From Lentilactobacillus sp. Marseille-Q4993 (GTDB lineage Bacteria; Bacillota; Bacilli; Lactobacillales; Lactobacillaceae), in assembly GCF_951230165.1 (NCBI RefSeq), contig NZ_CATNVB010000023.1:1-41493 (forward strand): 41,493 bases of DNA, given 5' to 3'. The position numbers and the translations under genes were made by a program. Below, piece by piece: positions 24,380 through 32,000 of the stretch (positions within the stretch are counted from its first letter, which is position 1; the number at the start of each line of letters is the position of its first letter). A model generated the notes under the pieces. It did no database searches, had not been told where the DNA came from, and was given only the letters and a program-made list of their open reading frames with translations.

Positions 24380-24413
24380 GAATGTAATTGGAATGTAACT
24401 AACGCGTTACATT
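24380..24413. promoter_or_regulatory. Operator-like cluster of AATGTAA repeats
   Basis: GAATGTAA occurs at 24380-24387 and 24391-24398, exactly 11 bp (one helical turn) apart. The second forms an inverted repeat AATGTAAC-6-GTTACATT (24392-24399 and 24406-24413). Two direct sites in phase plus one inverted copy suggest binding of a response regulator or dimeric repressor, about 100 bp upstream of the 24284 start. The binding protein is unknown. Confidence 0.45.
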
Positions 24414-24452
24414 TATAAAGGAAAAGTTTGGTTGTAACTACGGATTTGGTAC

Positions 24453-24490
24453 AAAAAAGCGGTGCCGGCTTTGGTAGTCGTCACCGCCTT
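24453..24490 (-). terminator. Terminator of the S53 peptidase gene
   Basis: GGCGGTG and CACCGC-type arms (24459-24464 with 24482-24487) form a stem; on the minus strand a run of six T follows (24458-24453). It lies 5 bp after the stop codon. Confidence 0.75.
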
Positions 24491-24494
24491 ATAA

Positions 24495-26351
24495 TTACTT
24501 ATTTGAAAACTTAGTAAACAGTTTACCAAAATCAATCGTTCCTAAACCGGTTGCTTGGTTATAAAGTTTGCCAGGCTGACCTGTATAGTAGAGATTATTG
24601 TTGTTATCCGCGTCATCAAGTGGGGTAAATGGTGAATCATCCTGTTGCGCGTACTTGTAAATTTGAGGACCCCAGAATCCAGTTGAGCTACTCAAGCCAC
24701 TGTTCATAACAGCGTTGGCAGCCGCCACTTGAGGTGCCGCAAAGCTGGTACCGCCTGAAGGGCCATACCACTTAGATTCATGTTTGCCACTTGGATTTCC
24801 AGAGGTAACGTAGATTGCGTAGCCCGTCTTAGGATCAGCATTGGCAGCCACGTCAGGAACGTTATATCCAGTATGGGTCCCGAAGAATACCGCAGCATTC
24901 TTATTCAGGCTACCCTTGCCTGACTTGTCATACTTAACAAAGTTGGCTGCTCGGAAAGTCCCAATTCCAGAAACACCCTGTTGGAATCGAGGAAGCGGGT
25001 TAAGAACTGAGAAACCACCACCACTTGCACCAAACTGTTGGTTCTTGACTTCCTTGGCACTCATCGTGTAATCATCGCCCCATGCCCGTTCCTTAGTAAC
25101 GTTAATCAGTTTGCCATTAATGATTCGTTGGTATGGCAATGTGGTACCACCGACTTGAACAGCGAATGGTGAAACGATTCCCAAGTTAACCTTACTGCTT
25201 GGTTTATCGCGAGCCCCATTATCACCAGAGGCATTGAAGATAGTAATTCCTTGGGCAGCAGCTTGTTGGAATAAAATATTGAACGCATCAGTATACTGCT
25301 TTGGTGTTTCTGAGAAACCAGATGGGTTACCAACGATTTCGTTAAGCACTGCAAAACTAGTAGTAATTTGCCGGTCTCGATTTCCCGTTACTGCTTGAGC
25401 AAACGTGTTGAAGTAATTATGGTCATTTTGGTTCTTATTTTTAGGGTCGGCCCCAACGTAAACATTCACGTGAGCCTTAGGCGCAACTGATGTTGCTTGG
25501 TTCACATCAAGGGTGGCTTCACCCTGGGCGGCAATTTTAGCCCCAGTTTTCTTCTTGTTAAGGTCTTTGGCTACAATAGTCTTAGACTCATTAGCATAGT
25601 ACTTAGTCACCCGACTCATGTCGTCATTAACGCCAATTTGGTCCAGGTAATGTTTAACATCGCTATTATGGAAGTCAACTAGAGTGATGACCCCAACTGA
25701 TTGGCCTTGGCCCTCATGACCTTGTTTGTAAAGATCATCAAGATGGTACCGATTAGTAAACTTAGCGGCTCCATATTGTTTTGAAAACTCATTGTCACTG
25801 AGACTTGTATCCGGTTTTGTTTCAGTATTCAAATCTGCGTGAGAATGAATTTGCAGCTTGGATTTAGGTTTAGTGGTAGTTGCCTTCTTTTTCTTTGGCT
25901 GTTGGGTGTACAAGCCAATAACCGCAGCAGTCTTACTTTTCAGGCTCTTTGGCAGAGTATAGACTGTCTTATACTTCCCGGTTTTGTGACTTGGTTTAGC
26001 CTTCAAAGCCTTTACGATATTTGAATACTTACCAGTCACTTTAATCGTTAAGTTACCTGGTCGGGCTGTAGTCTTTACCTTATACTTAGAAAATAATTTT
26101 TTGTACTGATCAACGACCGAGTCAGGTTGACCAAACTTGGTGGCGAACTGAGTTGGTGTTAAGTACTGCTTGTAGTCTGGTGAGGAAGGATCAACCGTGT
26201 TATAGACGTAGTTTTGAAGCCCTGCAGAATCGCGGGATTTGAGTACGACGCTGATTGAAGTGGTGTCGTTGCTGGCAGCGTTGGCGCTAAGCTGACCACC
26301 GGCCATAAGTGCAAGAGCGGCGGTACCGAATAATAGACTGAATTTTTTCAT
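24495..26351 (-). CDS. S53 (sedolisin/kumamolisin-type) serine-carboxyl peptidase, secreted
   Basis: The 618-residue precursor has a signal peptide (1-26), a pro-kumamolisin activation domain (~30-150, with YKQYLTPTQFATKFG) and a Lys-rich connector. The S53 catalytic domain runs from ~195 to the end. Active-site residues are in place: Glu278 and Asp282 in QGEATLD, Asp377 in ASGDNGA (oxyanion), and Ser536 in GPSGGTSFAAP. The C-terminal TGLGTIDF region fits the calcium site. Such enzymes are acid-active endopeptidases, sensible in an acidifying lactic bacterium. Start ATG at 26351 follows GGGGGA. It would act outside the cell on proteins, or process the surface proteins encoded nearby; that link is inferred. 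Confidence 0.93.
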   Translation of the reverse strand: MKKFSLLFGTAALALMAGGQLSANAASNDTTSISVVLKSRDSAGLQNYVYNTVDPSSPDYKQYLTPTQFATKFGQPDSVVDQYKKLFSKYKVKTTARPGNLTIKVTGKYSNIVKALKAKPSHKTGKYKTVYTLPKSLKSKTAAVIGLYTQQPKKKKATTTKPKSKLQIHSHADLNTETKPDTSLSDNEFSKQYGAAKFTNRYHLDDLYKQGHEGQGQSVGVITLVDFHNSDVKHYLDQIGVNDDMSRVTKYYANESKTIVAKDLNKKKTGAKIAAQGEATLDVNQATSVAPKAHVNVYVGADPKNKNQNDHNYFNTFAQAVTGNRDRQITTSFAVLNEIVGNPSGFSETPKQYTDAFNILFQQAAAQGITIFNASGDNGARDKPSSKVNLGIVSPFAVQVGGTTLPYQRIINGKLINVTKERAWGDDYTMSAKEVKNQQFGASGGGFSVLNPLPRFQQGVSGIGTFRAANFVKYDKSGKGSLNKNAAVFFGTHTGYNVPDVAANADPKTGYAIYVTSGNPSGKHESKWYGPSGGTSFAAPQVAAANAVMNSGLSSSTGFWGPQIYKYAQQDDSPFTPLDDADNNNNLYYTGQPGKLYNQATGLGTIDFGKLFTKFSNK

Positions 26352-26386
26352 CGCATTTCCCCCAAAATGGATTATTTACTGCCTGA

Positions 26387-26395
26387 ATTATAACA
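26387..26395 (-). promoter_or_regulatory. Extended -10 promoter of the S53 peptidase gene
   Basis: The minus strand reads TGTTATAAT, a perfect -10 with an upstream TGn, 36 bp before the ATG. No good -35 is seen, as is common for extended -10 promoters. Confidence 0.55.
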
Positions 26396-26802
26396 AACAT
26401 AAGCGGGAAGTAGGAGAATGATGATTTGTAGCAGAGTGTGAATCTAATCGGGTGATCCCGAGGCTTAAGGGAATAAGTGTGATTATGGCGATTTACCATA
26501 ATTGCACTTATTTTTTTAAATGTAGGAATCAGGTTTGACGAGCAGATTTTGGCTATGTAGCAAACACGGTTGAGCAAACGTAGTGTGCAAGCCAACTTTT
26601 GTAATTAAACGTAGAGATCAGATTAGATGAACACGTTTTGGAAATGTAGCAAACCCAAAGATCCCCTGATAGCCCCTATTAGGGTTACTTAGTAGCCAAT
26701 AACCATTCTTGTTTCACCATTTATTTAAACAATCAAAAAGCGATAATTTCATATTCCGGAAATTATCGCTGCAATTTTATCACTCTGCCTACATACTGGT
26801 TT
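26396..26802. other. Non-coding gap with orphan terminator and two direct repeats
   Basis: No credible gene lies here. At 26472-26517 a long hairpin (AATAAGTG...CACTTATT, extended by GATTATGG with CCATAAT) is followed by a T-run and faces rightward, yet no rightward gene precedes it. Two ~46-bp imperfect direct repeats, ending TTTTGGCTATGTAGCAAAC and TTTTGGAAATGTAGCAAAC, lie at 26523-26568 and 26611-26656, 88 bp apart. They may be remains of mobile repeats. Confidence 0.5.
26735..26770 (-). terminator. Terminator of the matrixin gene, GATAATTTC core
   Basis: AGCGATAATTTC (26739-26750) and its exact complement (26759-26770) form a 12-bp stem, followed on the minus strand by five T. It lies 33 bp after the stop of the protease gene. 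Confidence 0.85.
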
Positions 26803-27435
26803 CTATCTCTTAACCGCCGGCGTCTTATGAACATCAGTTTTAACTACGATTGGATCATAGAACTTTTGGCTTCTTGGCCCAATTACCCGATTACCATGTG
26901 ATGAGTACAGAACATGAACTCCCTTAATATCAACATCTTGAATAATCACATTCCTATTGGCTTTATACATCACACTTTTTCTGGCCTGATTATGCGATAA
27001 ACCTAAGGCATGGCCCAATTCATGCTGTGCCACAATTACCTTTTCCTTGGTCGAATAACTGTATATCTTGAAAGCCTTTGGATTAATATATGCGTCAACA
27101 TGTTGAATTGACCCCAAGCTGGTGAATTTGCTATATGTCATGCCACTATAGTTATTGCCATAAGAACTACTTGTCCCGGCTATCACGTCAGCTTCCATCG
27201 AATTGGTAAGTTGAAATTTAAAAGTTTCCGTTCGGTTCCAGTCATTGATTGCCGTTTTCCAAACCTTTTTATAAGCATCTGAATTGGAATTAATATTTAT
27301 CGATGCAGTTGGTTCTGGAAACCGAGCAAACCCCGGCGTCACACTCGGAGTAACCAGTGCGTGCAAGGGTGTTAGTGTCATTGTTGTAAAGACAAAACTA
27401 GTTAATTTTGTTAAATTTGCGACTCTGAAAGTCAT
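26803..27435 (-). CDS. Secreted matrixin-like zinc metalloprotease (M10 type)
   Basis: From the ATG at 27435 (GGGGTGG 5 nt upstream) it encodes 210 residues; the frame is open 17 codons further without a ribosome site. A hydrophobic N-terminus (LTKLTSFVFTTMTLTPLHALV) suggests export, although it is a weak signal peptide. The zinc site HELGHALGLSH is followed by SVMY, the Met-turn, with no large domain after it. Sequence before it (YKKVWKTAINDWNRT) matches the usual 'W..A...W' region of matrixins. It is intact, unlike its relative at 17586-18358. No prodomain cysteine switch is seen. The target is unknown; cell-surface or environmental proteins are likely. Confidence 0.85.
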   Translation of the reverse strand: MTFRVANLTKLTSFVFTTMTLTPLHALVTPSVTPGFARFPEPTASININSNSDAYKKVWKTAINDWNRTETFKFQLTNSMEADVIAGTSSSYGNNYSGMTYSKFTSLGSIQHVDAYINPKAFKIYSYSTKEKVIVAQHELGHALGLSHNQARKSVMYKANRNVIIQDVDIKGVHVLYSSHGNRVIGPRSQKFYDPIVVKTDVHKTPAVKR

Positions 27436-27564
27436 GTAAACCACCCCATTTCCATGACTTTCGGCTAGAATTATTCCTCCATCCACCTCAAAATAAACAT
27501 CCTCTATTTACATCTTTATTATAAAATGAATTACATAATAACTCAAACAACTTCGACAATTAAG

Positions 27565-27601
27565 TATAACTGAATGGGAATAAAATTCCCATTCAGTTAT
27601 A
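27565..27601. promoter_or_regulatory. Perfect 17-bp palindrome overlapping a TATAAT box
   Basis: TATAACTGAATGGGAAT (27565-27581), a 3-nt AAA centre, and its exact complement (27585-27601). A consensus TATAAT at 27598-27603 begins inside the right arm, and the ribosome site of the 27625 gene follows within 10 bp. No T-run follows, so an operator or 5' leader structure is likelier than a terminator. Confidence 0.55.
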
Positions 27602-27624
27602 ATAAAGGTGAGGAGGGACGAAAA

Positions 27625-27969
27625 ATGAAACGAAATTATCTCCTGGCAAGTGTAGTATCACTTCTTGCTTGCCTTTCCTTTACTACAGTTTCAGTTGCCG
27701 GTAGCTCAATCGATTCTGGGAAATCAGTAGTCACGTTTCCAAACAGACAAGACACCAAACAAGTCGTGGAGTTGACCAAAAGTTCTCTCTATAAGAAGCC
27801 AACTTCAAAAAAGGCCACAATTAAAGTTAACAATTATCTTGGTAAGAAATTCAGAGTAATCAAATGCCAGATTGTGAAGCGGGATGGCAAAAATACTCGC
27901 TTTGCTTATATTAAAAACGGCAAAACATCCGGCTGGATTCAAGTAAAATATTTAGCGCTTTATTGCTAA
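27625..27969 (+). CDS. Small secreted protein with one SH3-like/anchor-type module
   Basis: From the ATG at 27625 (GGAGGG 7 nt upstream) it has 114 residues. The signal peptide is MKRNYLLASVVSLLACLSFT. The mature part (about 85 residues) has LTKSSLYKKPTSKKATIKVN...GKKFRVIKC....TRFAYIKNGKTSGWIQVKYL, an arrangement resembling a single wall-binding module of the larger neighbours. Two Cys near the C-terminal half could form a disulfide. It might cap or compete for the same wall ligand. No partner domain is present. Expression seems controlled by the palindrome at 27565. Confidence 0.7.
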   Translation: MKRNYLLASVVSLLACLSFTTVSVAGSSIDSGKSVVTFPNRQDTKQVVELTKSSLYKKPTSKKATIKVNNYLGKKFRVIKCQIVKRDGKNTRFAYIKNGKTSGWIQVKYLALYC

Positions 27970-27974
27970 AAATT

Positions 27975-28017
27975 AAAATCGGAGACTTTCAAGAACAGCT
28001 TGAGAGTCTCCGATTTT
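27975..28017. terminator. Bidirectional terminator between convergent genes
   Basis: AAAATCGGAGACT and AGTCTCCGATTTT pair perfectly, continued by TCAAG with CTTGA. A and T tracts flank both sides, serving the 27625 gene and the leftward dehydrogenase. Confidence 0.9.
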
Positions 28018-28054
28018 ATTTACTAACTATAATTTTTAACCCGGGGAGGTCATT

Positions 28055-28818
28055 TTAGTACACAGTCCAACCGCCATCAACTGGTAAAACAACACCATTT
28101 ACGTAGCTTGCCTCATCTGAAACTAAGAATAACGCAGCGTTTGCAATCTCCTCAGCAGATCCTGGTTCTGGGGATAGACCCATTCTGACCATTTGTCGTT
28201 GCATCCCGTGCTCGTCAACACCCTTCATTGATTCAGAAATGTTAGTCTTGATGCCACCAGGAGCAATTGCGTTTACCCGAATACCATCTGGCTCATACAT
28301 ATAAGCAGTATTCTTAGTAAGTCCGACAACGGCATGCTTAGAAGCCGTGTAGGCAGCCCCTGCCCGGCCACCATTTGTTCCACCAACGGAAGCGATGTTC
28401 AAAATAGTCCCACTCTTTTGAGGCAAGAACGCATTAATCGCTTCTCTAGTCGAATACATCACGCTATCGGTATTAACTGCGAATACTTTCTTCCACATAT
28501 CATCGGTAACATCCCCCACTGCAGCCATGTTATCCATGATACCTGCGTTATTAACCACAATGTCTAATTTGCCATACTCTGTTTGAGCAAGGTCAAACAT
28601 TGCCTTAATATCACTTTCACTCGAAACATCCACTTTGATTGGAGCAGCATCGCCCCATCAGATTTGATTTCAGCAACCACGGTCTCAAGCCGTTCGAAGT
28701 TAAGATCAGCAGCAATAATCTTTGCGCCTTCCTTAGCAAACAGCTTGGCCATTGCGGCCCCCATTCCGGAACCGGCACCGGTGATAATTGCAACTTTATC
28801 CTTTAATCGATCAGTCAT
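28055..28818 (-). pseudogene. Short-chain dehydrogenase/reductase, frameshifted
   Basis: The start MTDRLKDKVAIITGAGSGMG (ATG at 28818, GGAGGG upstream) is a classic SDR nucleotide loop. After KSDG the frame is lost and resumes in another frame as AAPIKVDVSSES, giving NNAG, the Ser of NIASVGG, the YTASK catalytic Tyr-x-x-x-Lys pair and a GGWTVY end. A run of four C (28653-28656; G4 on the coding strand) lies at the break; one more G would restore SDGGDAAPIKV and a 254-residue enzyme. So it is either a recent single-base loss or a read error. The substrate is unknown; the type is similar to glucose-dehydrogenase-like or 3-oxoacyl reductases. Confidence 0.8.
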
Positions 28819-28852
28819 AAAAGTCCCTCCTTGAATAATAGGTTCAACTCCT

Positions 28853-28880
28853 AGTATATGTGATATAAAAGCGGTTTCAA
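28853..28880 (-). promoter_or_regulatory. Promoter of the dehydrogenase gene
   Basis: On the minus strand TTGAAA (28880-28875), 16 bp, then TATACT (28858-28853). This is a good sigma-A match about 35 bp before the ATG. Confidence 0.65.
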
Positions 28881-28939
28881 GAATAAGAACTGAGAAAACG
28901 GACAGACGAGGAAAAGTGTATAAAAAGTTTGGCAAATAC

Positions 28940-28989
28940 AAAAAAGCTCCAACGATAATTCCAATAAAGTGAAATTATCCCTGAAGCTG
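28940..28989 (-). terminator. Terminator of the giant adhesin gene, GATAATTTC core
   Basis: Outer AGCT-containing arms enclose CGATAATTCC and GTGAAATTATCC, with a run of A on the left that gives a T-run on the minus strand. It would end the leftward 29054 transcript; the inner core matches the hairpins near 2.5, 18.7, 19.6 and 26.7 kb. Confidence 0.7.
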
Positions 28990-29053
28990 ATTTGCTAAGA
29001 TAAGGCATTTACTATTCAACTAAAAGCTATCTTATTAGCACCGTGGGGGGTGA

Positions 29054-32000
29054 TTAATCGTTCGCTTTTACAAACTTTTTGTTACTAGTGATGTAGTAAC
29101 CATTTGTCGTAACAAATCTGGTAATTCTGCCGTGCTTTTCAATCCCTTTGATTTTGACCTTAGTGCCTTTACGAAGATGAAGATTCTTCTTTTTATCCGC
29201 AAACTTCTTCGCAGGATGCAGGTAGATTCCCTTCTTCGAGATTACGCTGACACTCTTATGACTGCCAAGATAGTAAAGAGGTCGAACAAACTTGAAGTTA
29301 GCTGTGATGTAACCACCTTTGACCTTATACCTCTTAACCCCGGTCATCGTCCTTGAATTCATCCGTGAGTAATCCCAAAGGTTAACAGTGAATACCGTTC
29401 TCTTCGTTCTAGGCATATTCTTATAGTGTTGAACCTTACCCTTTAGATTTACGGTCTTGTACTTGTTGATTGCCTTGATGTTGTAAACCTTGTAAGGAAT
29501 ATATGGGGCAACGGTCGAAACAAACAACTTATTAGTTGTAATATACGATCCGTCTTTCAAGTAGAACCTGGTTAAATGTTTACCATGGGGAACGACTTTA
29601 ACAATATTCTTAACCACCGTTCCCTGTTTCAAGAACTTAACTTTCTTTCTGCCTGCCTGGGTAAACTTAGGTGATTCATGCAGGTATACTCCCTTAGGAC
29701 TAATTACTTCAATTCTTGACTGGGTCGTCGTGTAATATACAGGACGAACAAAATCATAGTTTGCAGTGATATAGCCGCCATTGACTTTGTATCGTTTGAT
29801 ACCGTTCTTGGAGTAATCAACTCCTAATACCTTGAATACCGGTGAGTAAATTCTTGGTTTCTTTTGGTAGAAAGTTCCCTCACCCTTCTTAAACGTTGCG
29901 TTTTTGTGAACTCTAATTGCCTTTCTAGCATATACATACTTAGGGAATTTAGTCTGTTTAGCAACATTTGGATTTTCAGGTTCTGGAGTAGGTGTTGGGG
30001 TGTTAGGAACATTTGGTTCTGGAGTAGGTGTTGGAGTGACTGGTGTAGGTGGAGTTGGTGGCGTAGGAACAGCATTCTTTTTGTACATAAATGTAACCGT
30101 TCCGCCACCTTTTGTAAGCTTACCTGTTTGTGGCAAACTATCTGGTGCTAGTTTGTCAAACGTGTAGTTATCAATCGCCTTTGGTTGAGTCGTATAATCA
30201 TGACCCACGTACTGACCATTAGGATACGTTGGACTGCCGACAGGACTGATTTCTTGGTTATTTTCGTCCACATACTTAACATTAATTGCACCAGCGTTCT
30301 GATAGTATACAAACGTGATGGCACCAGTACCATCCTTCAGTGTTCCGGTGTATGTCTTACCGTTCTTAGTAGTTTCAATACCACCCGGAGCAACTTCTTT
30401 GAAAGTGTATCCAGGAATATCCGTTTGATCTACAGTAAACGTCTTACCAGCGTACTGACCATCAGGGTACGTTGCGCTAGTTGGTGCTCCACCAGGATTG
30501 ATTTCTTGGTTATTTTCATCTACATACTTAACATTAACCGCACCAGCGTTCTTATAGTATACAAACTTAACGACACCGTTCGTAGTATCCTTTAGCGTTC
30601 CGGTGTATGTGTTACCGCTCTTAGTAGTTTCAATACTTCCCGTTGCAATTTCTTTAAAAGTGTATCCAGGAATATCCGCCTGATCTACAGTGAATGTCTT
30701 TCCAACGTACTGACCATCAGGATACGTAGCATTACCATCGGAAATGATTTCCTGATTATTTTCATCCACATACTTAGCGGTAACTTTACCGGCATTTTTA
30801 TAGTAGACAAACGTGACGGAACCAGCAGTATCCTTCAAAGTTCCAGTGTACGTCTTACCATTCTTAGTAACTTCGACATTATCAGGAATTGCTTCTTTGA
30901 AAGTGTAGCCCGGAATATCTAGTTGATCAGCATTAAAAGTCTTTCCAACGTACTGACCATCAGGATATGTTGCACTACCAGCGGGACTGATATCCTGATT
31001 GTTCTCATCTACATATTTAACATTAACTGCACTAGCATTTTTATAGTAGACAAACGTGACGGAACCGTTGTTAGTATCCTTTAACGTCCCAGTGTAAGTC
31101 TTTCCGTTCTTAGTAGTTTCAATACTTCCCGTTGCAACTTCTTTGAAAGTATATCCAGGAATATCCGCCTGACCTACAGTAAATGTCTTACCGACGTACT
31201 GACCATCAGGATACGTAGCATTACCATCGGGAATGATTTCCTGATTATTTTCATCCACATACTTAGCGGTAACTTTGCCGGCATTTTTATAGTAGACAAA
31301 CGTGACGGAACCAGCAGTATCTTTCAAAGTTCCAGTGTACGTCTTACCATTTTTAGTAACTTCGACATTATCAGGAATTGCTTCTTTGAAAGTGTAGCCC
31401 GGAATATCGGTCTGGTTTACAGTGAAACTATCACCAGCGTATTTTCCAGTAGGATATGTCGCTTCAATTGGTGCTCCATCTGGTGGTGTAACAGCATCTC
31501 CTTGATCATCAACATACTTAATTACTACTGATTGACCAGCAATTCTATCGGTAACAGTAATCGTCTTTTGAATGAGATTGGTAAAGAATTGCAGTCCAGT
31601 CAACCCTTTTTCTGACCGCTTATCATAAGTCGTAACCGTCAATTTGTAAGTGTGCCCTTGTTTCTTACCAGCGTTAAAATCAGCAGCGTTAGTAAAAACA
31701 ATATTAGGATTTTGGTTATCAACAATTTTAAATGTTACTTGATTCTTATTATTTGTTGAATCAGTATCATTTAGTATCTTTGACCCATCAGTATCTATGG
31801 CCACAACACGAGAACTTGCAAGATCCTGTTCGTTACCAGTCAAGCTCCAAGTCTGATCGACCCGAAGAGTTGCATCCTGGCCCGTTAGTGTAGAGGCATC
31901 ATGAACGTTAATCAGTACAGGATTAGATATCATATCAGCGTACTGATATCTAACCATGAAGTATCTTTTAATCAAATTTCCATTATTATCTACAGCAAAT

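Noticed and set aside
26287-26595. 102-codon leftward frame overlapping the S53 gene start
   Set aside because: Overlaps the signal peptide region in another frame and runs through the orphan terminator; no ribosome site.
30070-31545. Regular repeats considered as a CRISPR array
   Set aside because: Units are in-frame ~240-bp protein repeats (MucBP), with no short repeat-spacer pattern and no cas genes.
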